Source: Streptomyces piniterrae (GTDB lineage: Bacteria > Actinomycetota > Actinomycetes > Streptomycetales > Streptomycetaceae). From it: a stretch of DNA of 64,000 bases. The stretch spans positions 1 to 64,000 of the forward strand of contig NZ_SUMB01000001.1 in the NCBI RefSeq assembly GCF_005048155.1, read 5' to 3'. The notes below the pieces were generated by a model. That model was not told where the DNA came from. It did no database searches and worked only from the letters and a program-made list of their open reading frames with translations. How positions within the stretch are numbered: the stretch's first letter is position 1; each line of letters starts with the position of its first letter. This document shows positions 53,303 to 61,642 of this stretch, one piece after another. The position numbers were made by a program, and so were the translations under genes.

Positions 53303-53833
53303 ATGATGGACGAGGGCCAGGACTTCGTGAAGACGGCGGACGGGTCGGACCCGGGCCGGGACAACGAGGGCCACGACGGCGCGAGCCAGGACTATCAAGG
53401 ATTCGTCGGGCGCGTACGAGCGGTGGGCACCACCACCATCCTCGAACTCCGCGGCGAGCTGGACATTCTCGCTGTGGCGGTGCTGTCCGACCGGCTGAAC
53501 GATCTCAGCGGCGCCCGCCCCGATCTGCTCCTCGACCTGCGCGCGGTGACGTTCATCGACTGCGCCGGGCTGTCCCTGCTGGTCCGTGCCCGGCAGCGGG
53601 CCCGGGACCGGGGCGGCCGGCTGCGGCTGACCGGCGTCGCCGCCGGGGGGAGCGTCGACCGGCTGCTGCGGATGACCGGTCTGATCGGTGAGTTCGAGAT
53701 CGTCGCCGACCGCCCCGACGACCAGGGCCTCATCGTCGAGGGCATCGTGGCCGACCGCCTCAGCATGATCGGCCGCGTCGCCATCACCGGTGTCACGGAC
53801 GTTACGGACGTCGCGGACGGCGCGGTGGTGTAG
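53303..53833 (+). CDS. STAS domain anti-sigma factor antagonist-like protein
   Basis: A 176-aa protein with a STAS domain at about 34-140 (TTTILELRGELDILAVAVLS, then LLLDLRAVTFIDCAGLSLLV). In classic antagonists the serine of D-S-S-G is phosphorylated by an anti-sigma kinase; here the motif is D86-C87-A88-G89, so that serine is missing. An Asp-rich N-terminal tail and a Val/Thr/Asp-rich C-terminal tail are added. The start is uncertain among GTG 53255, ATG 53303 and ATG 53306. No sigma or anti-sigma gene is adjacent. Confidence 0.8.
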   Translation: MMDEGQDFVKTADGSDPGRDNEGHDGASQDYQGFVGRVRAVGTTTILELRGELDILAVAVLSDRLNDLSGARPDLLLDLRAVTFIDCAGLSLLVRARQRARDRGGRLRLTGVAAGGSVDRLLRMTGLIGEFEIVADRPDDQGLIVEGIVADRLSMIGRVAITGVTDVTDVADGAVV

Positions 53834-53876
53834 GGCCCACGGACCGGGGCCAGGGCCTTCCCGACCCTGACCCCAT

Positions 53877-53925
53877 CGGACAGGCCCGGACAGGCCCGGA
53901 CAGGCCCGGACAGGCCCCCCATCGG
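53877..53925. repeat. 10-bp tandem repeat
   Basis: cggacaggcc is repeated four times in direct tandem (53877-53916), with a further partial copy and a GC palindrome (gggcgggcccgccc) just after, between two convergent genes. The palindrome may serve as terminator. Confidence 0.7.
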
Positions 53926-53951
53926 GCGGGCCCGCCCCCATCGGACAGGCC

Positions 53952-54446
53952 CTAGGCGGGCAGCGCCCCCTCGATGGCCGCCACCAGTTCATCGGCGTCC
54001 GGCTCCGTACGCGGCCGGAAACGGCCCACGACCTCGCCGTTGTGGTCGACGAGGAACTTCTCGAAGTTCCACTGCACATCACCGGACGCGCCCTCGGCGT
54101 CCTCGGTCTCCGTCAGCACCTCGTAGAGCGGGTGCCGGTCGGCCCCGTTGACGTCGGTCTTCTCGAACAGCGGGAAGCTGACCCCATATGTCGTCGAGCA
54201 GAACGTGGCGATCTCCTCGGCGGTGCCCGGCTCCTGGCCCGCGAACTGGTTGCTGGGGAAGCCGAGCACGCTGAAGCCGCGGTCCGCGTAGCGCTCCTGG
54301 AGCCGCTCCAGGCCCGAATACTGCGGGGTCAGCCCGCACTTGGACGCGACATTGACGACCAGCAGCGCCTTGCCACGGTAGTCGGCGAGCGAAGCGGGCT
54401 CACCGGTCAGTGTGCGCAGCGGGATGTCGTACAGGCTCACGGTCAT
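53952..54446 (-). CDS. Glutathione peroxidase-like protein (thiol peroxidase)
   Basis: A 164-aa peroxidase of the Gpx family. The active-site tetrad is C37 (VNVASKCGLT), Q71 (GQEPG), W126 and N127 (VQWNF). Cysteine replaces selenocysteine, and Streptomyces lack glutathione, so thioredoxin or mycothiol-linked reductants are likelier. ATG at 54446 with GAGGAG close upstream; an ATG at 54455 is possible. It should reduce hydrogen peroxide or lipid peroxides. Confidence 0.92.
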   Translation of the reverse strand: MTVSLYDIPLRTLTGEPASLADYRGKALLVVNVASKCGLTPQYSGLERLQERYADRGFSVLGFPSNQFAGQEPGTAEEIATFCSTTYGVSFPLFEKTDVNGADRHPLYEVLTETEDAEGASGDVQWNFEKFLVDHNGEVVGRFRPRTEPDADELVAAIEGALPA

Positions 54447-54717
54447 GCTCCTCATTGCGGGTACGCGGACGGGGAATGCCATCATCCGCCCCAACACCGC
54501 TGCCGGGCCGCTTCTTCCCCGGATCGTCAACCGGCCATGACACAACCGGCCGTAGCGCGCCGGCCCGCCATTCCTTGAGCAGCTGATCGAAGATCGGAGT
54601 CCCCTCCTCAGCCGGACGGGGGGTATAGGGGGCCATGATCGGCGGAGGCTGGTGCGAGCCGGCGATACGGAGAAAAGGGTGACCGGGGGTCGGTTTGACA
54701 TCCATGTCCGGACTCAA
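54400..54717 (-). CDS. Possible small protein (uncertain)
   Basis: An open frame from TTG 54717 to a stop at 54400 (105 codons) contains GTPIFDQLLKEWRAG, which resembles the start of small uncharacterised Streptomyces proteins I recall. An internal ATG at 54636 is another start. No ribosome site is visible and it overlaps the glutathione peroxidase start by 47 nt on the same strand. I keep it as a weak candidate. The remainder of the 54447-54936 gap shows no gene. Confidence 0.25.
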   Translation of the reverse strand: MSPDMDVKPTPGHPFLRIAGSHQPPPIMAPYTPRPAEEGTPIFDQLLKEWRAGALRPVVSWPVDDPGKKRPGSGVGADDGIPRPRTRNEEHDREPVRHPAAHTDR

Positions 54718-54936
54718 CCCGAAATCCGCCTCCGAGTTGCGGGACCGGGCCGGGAGGGCCGTCAGATGCCCCTCCGGTGGTGACGGGCAGAAACTACGTT
54801 CCAGCGGGGCGGTCCGGGCGTCTCCGGATGTCGCGGTGACGAAGCCCCGCGGAGAGGCCGACGGCCTGGTTCGCCGAGCGGCGGGGAACGCGGTGGCTTC
54901 GTCGAAACTCCGCTCCCAAGCGCACCATGGGAATGA

Positions 54937-55770
54937 TCAACCGGCCTTGTGGATCGTCGCTTCGATGCCGTCCAGGATCACGGCCAGACCGACCTCGAAA
55001 GTCGTCTTGGCCTCGCGTTCCAGGTAGGGCACCGAATCGTCGTACGGCGCCGAAGAGTCCGTATCGTTCGCGCCATCCGTGCCGTGGTGGGCGACGCCCT
55101 CGGTTTCCAGGCGGATCACGAGCGGGAAGCGGTCCGAGAAGTCGGGTACGACCTCGCCGAGGACGGTGGAGCGGGACTGCCACCACTCCTCGTCGGAGAC
55201 GCCCGTCGCCGCCGCGGCCAGCCTCGCTTCCGCGACTGTCTGCGCGGAGCCGCGGACGAAGTGGAACAGTGTCCCGACGATCCGGCGCAGCGCGGCGGAG
55301 GGCAGCTCCGTCGCGTACAGCAGGCGCACCACCGTCTCCAGGGCCCCGTACTCGTTCGGGCCGAGGACCGGTCGCGCCTGGGACACCTGGAGCACCCACG
55401 GGTGGCGGAGATAGAACTCCCATGTGTCCTCGGCCCAGGACGTCACCGCGGCCCGCCAGCCCGGTGCGAGGTCGTAATCGGTGGGCAGCTCGGCGAGCGC
55501 GTGGTCGTACATCAGGTCCACCAGCTCGCTCTTGCTGGGGACGTACGTGTAGAGCGCCATCGCGGTACGCCCGAGGCGCTCGCCGACCGCGCGCATGGAC
55601 AGCGCCGCCATGCCCTCCGCGTCGGCCACCGCGATTCCCGCGTCGACGATCGCGTCCACGCTCAGCGCGGGTTTGGGGCCGGGCGCCGAACGCGGGCCGG
55701 CGGAGCCTTCCTTCCGCCACAGCAGCGACATCGAACGGTGGGGGTCGCCCTGGCCGGCGAAGAGAACCAC
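54937..55770 (-). CDS. TetR family transcriptional regulator
   Basis: A 277-aa TetR/AcrR protein. The helix-turn-helix lies at about 35-80 (ALSVDAIVDAGIAVADAEGM, then LGRTAMALYTYVPSKSELVD), with a large C-terminal ligand domain of the TetR_C type (about 90-245) and an acidic stretch near 225-235. The GTG at 55770 is 6 nt after GGAG; TTG 55776 is in frame but too close to it. Two operator-like repeats lie between this gene and the divergent siderophore-interacting protein gene, its likely target. Confidence 0.86.
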   Translation of the reverse strand: MVLFAGQGDPHRSMSLLWRKEGSAGPRSAPGPKPALSVDAIVDAGIAVADAEGMAALSMRAVGERLGRTAMALYTYVPSKSELVDLMYDHALAELPTDYDLAPGWRAAVTSWAEDTWEFYLRHPWVLQVSQARPVLGPNEYGALETVVRLLYATELPSAALRRIVGTLFHFVRGSAQTVAEARLAAAATGVSDEEWWQSRSTVLGEVVPDFSDRFPLVIRLETEGVAHHGTDGANDTDSSAPYDDSVPYLEREAKTTFEVGLAVILDGIEATIHKAG

Positions 55771-55778
55771 TTGCAACT

Positions 55779-55828
55779 CCTTACGGCATAAAGTAACCTC
55801 GGTCGAGATAACTCTTTACGGCGTAAGG
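55779..55828. promoter_or_regulatory. Paired TetR operators
   Basis: CCTTACGGCATAAAG (55779-55793) and CTTTACGGCGTAAGG (55814-55828) are inverted copies (13 of 15 positions complementary). Each also has TTAC...GTAA-like internal symmetry, of TetR half-site size. The pair sits exactly between divergent tetR and the flavoprotein gene. Confidence 0.65.
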
Positions 55829-55909
55829 ATATCAGGGGGAGGGGCGCGAAGCGATGGAGCCGGAGCTCCGCATCTCCCCTGACCACTTCCCACCTTTATG
55901 GAGGATTTG

Positions 55910-56794
55910 ATGGCGGACGTGCCCGTCGCGCTCATCCAGGTCACCGACGTCCGGCGGATCTCCCCGCACATGGCCCGTATCACCTTCGCCGGGGACGGCC
56001 TCGACGACTTCCCCACCTGGCCCGACCAGCAGCTCAAACTGTGCTTCCCCAAACCCGGCCAGACCGAGCCCCGGCTGCCCGACGAGGGAGCGGACGGCGA
56101 TGTCATGCGCTGGTACCAGGCTTTCCTCGCCATCCCCGAGGACCAACGACCGTGGATGCGCAGCTACACGGTGCGGTCCTACGACCCGGTCCGTCAGCGG
56201 ATAACCGTCGACTTCGTGCTGCACGGCGCGTCCGCGTCGACGGCGGACGCGGTGAGCGGCCCGGCCACCCGCTGGGCGGCGTCCGCGGCCGTGGGGGACA
56301 CCCTCGCCCGGTACGGGCCGGCAGCGCTCTACGCCCGACCGCTGCCGCTCGACACCGCCGACTGGCTGCTGTTCGCCGGCGATGAGACCGCGCTGCCGGC
56401 CATCGGCTCGCTCGTCGAAGCACTGCCCCCGGGCGCCCGCGCCGTGGCCTACATCGAAGTGGCCGACCCGGCCGAGGAACAGCTCTTCACCACCGAAGCC
56501 GACCTGACCGTCCACTGGGTCCACCGCAACGACGGCGAGGCCGGGCACGGTGACGCGTTGCTGAGCGCGGTGCGGGAGGCGCCCCCGTTTCCGTCCGGCT
56601 CGGTATTCGCCTGGCTCGCCGGGGAGGCGGGCATGGTGCGCGAGATACGTCGACATCTGCTCGGAGAGCGCGGCATGGACAAGCGCCAGATCGACTTCAC
56701 CGGATACTGGCGCCGCAAGCTCACCCAGGAAGACGCCCCGACGCAGGAGGACCTGGCCGAGGCCCAGGAGAGAGCCGCGATGGCTGCGGGGTAG
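55910..56794 (+). CDS. Siderophore-interacting protein (FAD-binding ferric-siderophore reductase type)
   Basis: A 294-aa flavoprotein of the SIP family. The FAD-binding barrel contains RRISPHMARITFAGDGLDDF and the flavin motif RSYTVRSYDP (about 86-95); the NAD(P)-binding half has LLFAGDETALPAIGSLVEAL and GSVFAWLAGEAGMVREIRRH. Enzymes of this group reduce ferric siderophores in the cytosol to release iron. ATG at 55910 has GGAGG at 55900-55904; an ATG four codons upstream is weaker. The paired repeats upstream suggest TetR control; no DtxR-type iron box was recognised. Confidence 0.9.
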   Translation: MADVPVALIQVTDVRRISPHMARITFAGDGLDDFPTWPDQQLKLCFPKPGQTEPRLPDEGADGDVMRWYQAFLAIPEDQRPWMRSYTVRSYDPVRQRITVDFVLHGASASTADAVSGPATRWAASAAVGDTLARYGPAALYARPLPLDTADWLLFAGDETALPAIGSLVEALPPGARAVAYIEVADPAEEQLFTTEADLTVHWVHRNDGEAGHGDALLSAVREAPPFPSGSVFAWLAGEAGMVREIRRHLLGERGMDKRQIDFTGYWRRKLTQEDAPTQEDLAEAQERAAMAAG

Positions 56795-56797
56795 GGA

Positions 56798-56833
56798 GAG
56801 GGCGAGGCAGAGGGAGAGGCAGAGGGCGAGGGT
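56798..56833. repeat. 12-bp purine-rich tandem repeat
   Basis: gaggg(c/a)gaggca occurs three times in tandem right after the stop codon of the siderophore-interacting protein gene. It is a purine tract on the plus strand; no function is evident. Confidence 0.55.
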
Positions 56834-56905
56834 GCCTACGAGTGGTCTTAGGGAGCGGTGTATCCCGGAGACTCGTCAGCACCTGCCTGACGAGGGCCGG
56901 GGCGC

Positions 56906-58030
56906 TCATCCCGTGCCGAGGCGGCGGGCCCAGAAGGGATGCCACGGCCAGCGCCGTTCCATCGCGTAGGTGGTGCGGTGGTCGCGGGTGTAGGCGTTGA
57001 GCACGCTGGCCATGCTCGCCGCGTACGTCTCCAGGGCCTGTCGCTTTCCGCGCAGGCTGCCGTCGACCGCCTCGCCCGCACGCAGCCCGGAGTAGAGCGC
57101 GGTGAGAATGCCCTGCGACGACAGGGGATCGAAGGCGGCAGCCGCGTCCCCCGCCGCGATCCAGCCGTCCCCGCACACCGGGTCGAGGCGGGCGCTGTGG
57201 GCGGCGGCCCGGCGCGGGGCCGTATGCCCGGGGAACCCATGGGCTTGGGGGAGGGGCGCCGTGTGCCGGGTCAGCGACAGGCGCTGCCGGAAGGCGGGCA
57301 GGGCCTGGAGGGCGGCCGAGGGGAGATCCGCGTCCGTGAAGTAGGTGAGCAGGCGTCGGCGGGAGGGCAGCAGGGCCGTGTACCACCAACCATCCGGGTC
57401 CGACTCGACCAGGGACCGGGTGTCGGCCGCCGCGCTGTCCTGACCGAGGGTGAGGTAAGTGGCGATCAAGCGGTCGCGCCGGTCCCGTCGGGCCCCGCAG
57501 TGGGCGGCGATCGCGGCGGCGCGCCCGGTCGCGTCCACGACCCACGCGCAGTCGACGGCCCGTACGCCCGCCGGGCCCCGCAGGTCCACGGTCCAGCCGG
57601 CGCCGCGGCGGCGGGGGCGCCGTACGGCCGTGCGCTCGGCCACGTCCGCCCCGGCGGCGCGGGCGCAGTCGCGCAGGCGCCGGTCGAACACGGGCCGGTC
57701 GAGATGCCAGCCGAGCCCGTAAGGGTCGCGGATGAAGTCCACGGTGTGCAGTGCGGACGACCCCCAGGCCGAGGTGTTGCCGTGGCAGGGGAGGTGTCCG
57801 GGGCCGGGGACGCGGTCGCCCACGCCGAGGTCGTCGAGGATCGTACGGGCCGCCCCCACGAGCGCCTCGCCGATCTTCGGGGCCCCGGTGCCGGCGTCCG
57901 CGAGCAGTACGGACCGGCCCGCGCGGGCCAGGACGAGAGCCGCTGCGCAGCCGGCGGGGCCGCCGCCCGCGACCACGGCGTCGTAGTGGTCGTCGCCGTG
58001 GTCGCGGGGGCCGAGGACCGGCTCGGTCAC
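56906..58030 (-). CDS. lodB: LodB-like FAD-dependent flavoprotein
   Basis: A 374-aa flavoprotein of the geranylgeranyl-reductase/tryptophan-halogenase-like class. The dinucleotide motif is VVAGGGPAGCAAALVLARAG (19-38), and the second FAD motif is CGDGWIAAGDAAAAFDPLSS. In LodA/GoxA systems the LodB partner is needed to form the cysteine tryptophylquinone cofactor. Here its GTG overlaps the stop codon of the LodA-like gene by 4 nt, so the pair is co-translated. A halogenase role is unlikely since no Lys/Trp halogenase signature (WxWxIP) is seen. Confidence 0.83.
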   Translation of the reverse strand: MTEPVLGPRDHGDDHYDAVVAGGGPAGCAAALVLARAGRSVLLADAGTGAPKIGEALVGAARTILDDLGVGDRVPGPGHLPCHGNTSAWGSSALHTVDFIRDPYGLGWHLDRPVFDRRLRDCARAAGADVAERTAVRRPRRRGAGWTVDLRGPAGVRAVDCAWVVDATGRAAAIAAHCGARRDRRDRLIATYLTLGQDSAAADTRSLVESDPDGWWYTALLPSRRRLLTYFTDADLPSAALQALPAFRQRLSLTRHTAPLPQAHGFPGHTAPRRAAAHSARLDPVCGDGWIAAGDAAAAFDPLSSQGILTALYSGLRAGEAVDGSLRGKRQALETYAASMASVLNAYTRDHRTTYAMERRWPWHPFWARRLGTG

Positions 58031-60015
58031 TGTTCCTCGCGGTGCGGTTCGAGCTTCTCGTAGTACGCGGCGGCGATGCTCTCCTTCGCGAAGCCGTACT
58101 TCCGCGCCACCGCGTCGATGGCCTTGCCGAGGACGTCACCCGGCGCGGAGGAACCCGCCGCCTCGGGCACATGCAGATTGATCAGATTGCGGTTGAGCGG
58201 CGCCTTGTCGAACGGCGACCCGGGACGGGATTCCACCAGGACGGTGTCGGGGAACTTGCCGTCGCCGCCCGTGTACGGACGCGCTTCGACGATGCCCAGC
58301 GCGTACCAGTGGTCCACCATCTGCTTGAGCGCTTCCGGGTAGTTGGCGCTCAGCCCACGGATCCACACCCCACGCCGCTCGAACGCGGAGTCGCGGTCCG
58401 GCTTCCCGGTGTCGTTGACGATGGCGAAGTCTTCCTCGGTCAGCACGTGGTTGGGGACCCGCGCCGGCCAGAACGTCGGGAGGTAGGGGGTGTAGCGCGG
58501 CCCCAGCCCCTTGGTGTGCTCGTAGCCGGACCGGCAACTGGCGGTGTCGGTCTGCCATGGGACCGCCATCCACCGGGTGAGGCCGCCGGGGACCTGGCCG
58601 TACAGCGGGCCGTACGCGGACAGGGCCCGGTCCGGGGTGAGTCGGGGCCCGTAGTCGGGCTCGGAATCCGCGCGGTGCCTGATCCGGAAGGGGGCCATGT
58701 ACATGGTGTCGTGGCGGATGGGCCAGGTGACCTCGCACCCGGGGTGGAAGGCGTCGGCGAGGGCGCTGTCGAGGGCGCCGCGGGTCAGCAGATCCGGCTG
58801 CTCGGCGACGGGTGCCTTGTCGACGTCCGGGTAGGCGGTGCGTTGGCTCTTGACGTCGAACTCGCCGGCGGCCCACTGCTGGAGCATCCAGTCCTGGGTG
58901 GGGCTCAATGCCATGTGCTGGAGCTCGGAGGCGGCGGGGACGGCCATGCCGTCGCCGTAGATCCATGGCCAGGGCTGGGGCGAGGCTCCGTCACGGGGGC
59001 GGTACCGCATGGCGGCGTATATCTGGCGACGGAGTTCGCTGCTGGTGTGGCCGGGGTCGGCCAGCCGTTCCGACATCTCCGGGCCCATGAAGTGGTGGGG
59101 GCCCCGCCAGCCGAACTGAGCGGCGAAACCGTGGTTGACCCACTGCAGATCGCAGAAGCGCCGCAGGATCGGCTCGATGTGGTCGGGGAACGACACCACG
59201 TCAGGGCGCCGCAGTTGCCCGTTCCTGACGAAGACGTCGTAGATCAGGTCGTGGAGCGTACGGACCGTCTTCACGGCGGGCGCGTAGTCCGGAGGGGCCA
59301 CGACGACCCAGGCGGGATCCACCGGTACGTCCTTGCCGCCGATGGTGACCTCGGCGGTGATCGGCCCGTCGGAAGTGTCGTCGTACCAGCCGTCGTTGTT
59401 GCCGAAGGTGTGGAGTGCGGAGGTGTCCCACGTTCCCGAGCTTCCGCGGCCGCCGAGGACCAGCAGGCGGCCGGCGGCGTCGGTGCGCAGTTCGCCGAGG
59501 TAGACCGGCTGCCCCATGACCGTGCCGGATTCGAACCGCACGGGCTGGGCCGAGGGGCCGGAGATGGTCTGCCTGCCCGGGTCGTTGATCAGGGAACGCC
59601 TGTCGGTCACCGCCGGGTTGCGCAGGCCGAGCTTCTCCGGGGCCAGCCGGGCGGCGTCGGGGATGTCGAGAGCGAGATTGAACCTGTACCAGGCCGACTT
59701 CTGGTTGGCGAGGTGCGCGCTCCACACGATGTGGGTGGTCTGGTCGCGCCCGGTCGTCCGGTCGCGCCGGGCCTTCTTGTCCCCGGCCGTCGAGGCCGTG
59801 ATTTCCCGGACGACCTGGCCTGCGGCGTTGTAGCCGTACAGGCGGAACCGGGCGGCTTGTCGCTTGATCGCCCCGTTCGCGTCCTTGTACTGGCCGGCCT
59901 CCAAGGTGCCCTGATCCGGGGACTCCGGTCCGTAGAGGAAGTCGGTCTCGCTGTTTCCGACCCGGGCGATGCCGATCGGCGGGTAGATGGCGACGCGCGT
60001 GATCGTCTGATCCAT
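58027..60015 (-). CDS. lodA: LodA/GoxA-like CTQ-dependent oxidase
   Basis: A 662-aa protein of the LodA/GoxA family, which oxidises primary amines of amino acids (lysine epsilon-oxidase, glycine oxidase) with release of ammonia and H2O2. It starts MDQTITRVAIYPPIGIARVG and has the key tract PWQTDTASCRSG with C494, preceded at minus 4 by D490, as in LodA (D512/C516). The tryptophan partner is W516 or W551. No signal peptide is seen. ATG at 60015 follows AGAGGGG. The actual substrate and group are unknown; the family is established, this member is not. Confidence 0.86.
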   Translation of the reverse strand: MDQTITRVAIYPPIGIARVGNSETDFLYGPESPDQGTLEAGQYKDANGAIKRQAARFRLYGYNAAGQVVREITASTAGDKKARRDRTTGRDQTTHIVWSAHLANQKSAWYRFNLALDIPDAARLAPEKLGLRNPAVTDRRSLINDPGRQTISGPSAQPVRFESGTVMGQPVYLGELRTDAAGRLLVLGGRGSSGTWDTSALHTFGNNDGWYDDTSDGPITAEVTIGGKDVPVDPAWVVVAPPDYAPAVKTVRTLHDLIYDVFVRNGQLRRPDVVSFPDHIEPILRRFCDLQWVNHGFAAQFGWRGPHHFMGPEMSERLADPGHTSSELRRQIYAAMRYRPRDGASPQPWPWIYGDGMAVPAASELQHMALSPTQDWMLQQWAAGEFDVKSQRTAYPDVDKAPVAEQPDLLTRGALDSALADAFHPGCEVTWPIRHDTMYMAPFRIRHRADSEPDYGPRLTPDRALSAYGPLYGQVPGGLTRWMAVPWQTDTASCRSGYEHTKGLGPRYTPYLPTFWPARVPNHVLTEEDFAIVNDTGKPDRDSAFERRGVWIRGLSANYPEALKQMVDHWYALGIVEARPYTGGDGKFPDTVLVESRPGSPFDKAPLNRNLINLHVPEAAGSSAPGDVLGKAIDAVARKYGFAKESIAAAYYEKLEPHREEQ

Positions 60016-60420
60016 AAGAGCCCCTCTGACGGTCCTTGCCGGTCCTGCGGTCCTTGCCGGTCCCTGCGGTCTTTGCCGTTCCTGCGTCCGGCGGACTGTA
60101 TGGATTTGCGGGCGCCGGCCGCCAGACCGGTTCGGGGGAAAGCAATGGGAATTGGACAGCCGTCGGGCTACCGGAAGTAAGCATGGAATTCGGCCGTCAC
60201 GTTTGCGACCGGTATTCGTTGGCGGGTCGGCCGGATTTCGTGTGCGGGGTGGCCGGTATGACGTCCTGGGAGCGGAATTCCGGCCGGTGCGGTCCGCCTC
60301 CTGGCGGATTTCAGCGACGTGATCTCCACCTCTCGGTTGTCCCAGCACGCTGCTAGATTCCCGGAGTTGACGTCCGGGGCCGATCGGCCCCGGCGATCCG
60401 GTGAACCCAGGAGGAGACCG
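60016..60420. other. Divergent intergenic region between lodA and the TNT gene
   Basis: 405 nt, including the lodA leader with an 18-bp repeat array (60031-60085) and a lower-GC part around 60130-60250. TGcTAGATT at 60351-60359 is an extended -10-like box about 60 nt before the TNT start. No gene is seen. Confidence 0.45.
60031..60085. repeat. 18-19-bp tandem repeat in the lodA leader
   Basis: Three copies of ggtccttgccggtcctgc (60031-60048, 60049-60067, 60068-60085; the later copies each with small changes) lie just upstream of the lodA ribosome site. On the mRNA they form a repeated leader and could affect translation. Confidence 0.65.
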
Positions 60421-61356
60421 ATGCGGGTAACCACTGGCACGGCAATGGCCTTATGCAGCTCGATACTCGGCGGAACGGTGCTGGTGGGCACGGCGCAGGC
60501 CGCGTCGACTCGGTACGTGCCCTCCGTCGCGCAGCCCACACAGTGCCTGGCCCCTTTGCAGGGGGACTGGTCCCTGGGGCCGAAGGACATTCCGGCCAAG
60601 GGGACGGTCGGCTCGCTCGTCAAGGATTACCGGAGGTTCGGGACGTACCCGACCGCCAAGTCCTTTCTCGATGCCTGGAAGAAGGACGACTGGACATGGT
60701 CCTATCCCCCCAATGACGGTTTCTCCGGCAGCCCGACACCCGTCACCCTGGGGGCGGGGACCATGCTGGACCGCTTCGGAAGCACAAGCGGCAAGTTCGT
60801 CTCACCCGTCACGTCCGCCAAAGCGGTTCCTTACAAGGAACGTTCCATTCCCCCGTCGAACCTTCAGACGTACCGGAATGGGGACACCTACGACGTCGAG
60901 TGCAACTATCACGTCTACAAGGTCAGGACTTCCGTCACGGGGAAGCAGGGCGGCATAGCCGCCGCATTCGGTCAGCCCGGCGGTGGAACGCAGATTCAGC
61001 TCAATCAGTCTGTTGGTCAACTCTTGGCGGCCAACGCTCTGGAAGACGTCACGCCCGGCCGCGTCCGCACTCCTCAGCGAGCGGTTCCCAAGCCCGCGAA
61101 GCCGGTCACGGACCGCTTTTCCGCCCATGCCGCACTGCAGCGTGCCGGAATTCCCGATGAGTACTACCGCATCGATTCCGTCCACGAACCCCGCCTCCCG
61201 GCCACCGAGTACTACCGCTTCCGCCGGGTTGCCGGCCGCTGGGAACTCAGCCTGAACGAGCGCGGAGAGAACAGGCTCATCGCGCGCTACGCCGACGAAT
61301 CCCGCGCCGCCCAGCGCCTGTACCGGGAACTCGTCGAGCAGCAGCGGCGGGGCTGA
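60421..61356 (+). CDS. Secreted TNT-domain protein (NAD glycohydrolase toxin-like)
   Basis: A 311-aa exported protein. A signal peptide (1-27, ending GTAQA) precedes an N-terminal segment and a TNT domain at about 90-210: WSYPPNDGFSGSP, GTMLDRFGSTSG, RSIPPSNLQTY, VYKVR and FGQPGGGTQ. TNT of M. tuberculosis CpnT hydrolyses NAD+; the conserved R118 and Q185/Q191 are candidates for catalysis. C42 and C161 could form a disulfide. An extra C-terminal region of about 90 residues follows. Codon 11 is TTA, implying dependence on the bldA tRNA. No immunity gene is recognised nearby. ATG at 60421 has AGGAGGAG. Confidence 0.85.
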   Translation: MRVTTGTAMALCSSILGGTVLVGTAQAASTRYVPSVAQPTQCLAPLQGDWSLGPKDIPAKGTVGSLVKDYRRFGTYPTAKSFLDAWKKDDWTWSYPPNDGFSGSPTPVTLGAGTMLDRFGSTSGKFVSPVTSAKAVPYKERSIPPSNLQTYRNGDTYDVECNYHVYKVRTSVTGKQGGIAAAFGQPGGGTQIQLNQSVGQLLAANALEDVTPGRVRTPQRAVPKPAKPVTDRFSAHAALQRAGIPDEYYRIDSVHEPRLPATEYYRFRRVAGRWELSLNERGENRLIARYADESRAAQRLYRELVEQQRRG

Positions 61357-61642
61357 GCGGGTCGGGCTGGGCAGGCCGGACTGGGTGAGCCGGGCTGGGT
61401 GAGCCGGGGGACAGGCCTCGATGGCAAGAAGCCCCCTCTTGCCGATGGCTTCCGCTTGCTGGGCCCTTCTTCCCCGCACTAGCTTCGCTCCGCGCTGCCT
61501 GCACCGCCTGCACTTCCCGAACTCCCTCCCTGCGCTGCCTGCAGCGTTCATGCATGCGGCGGTGCTTCCGCGCCGCCCATACGGCGATGGGCCCGTATGG
61601 CCGTGCACCTCCGCGGGCCTGACAACCGAAGGGATCTGCCCG
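61357..61642. other. Intergenic region upstream of the graspetide precursor
   Basis: This gap of about 286 nt has a 14-bp direct repeat (ctgggtgagccggg at 61381 and 61395), the hairpin at 61423-61443, and then less structured DNA with cctgc-rich repeats (61495-61560). It should hold the promoter of the graspetide operon. No gene is evident. Confidence 0.4.
61423..61443 (+). terminator. Hairpin after the TNT gene
   Basis: ggcaaga (61423-61429) pairs with tcttgcc (61437-61443) across agccccc. It is likely the terminator of the TNT gene. Confidence 0.5.
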
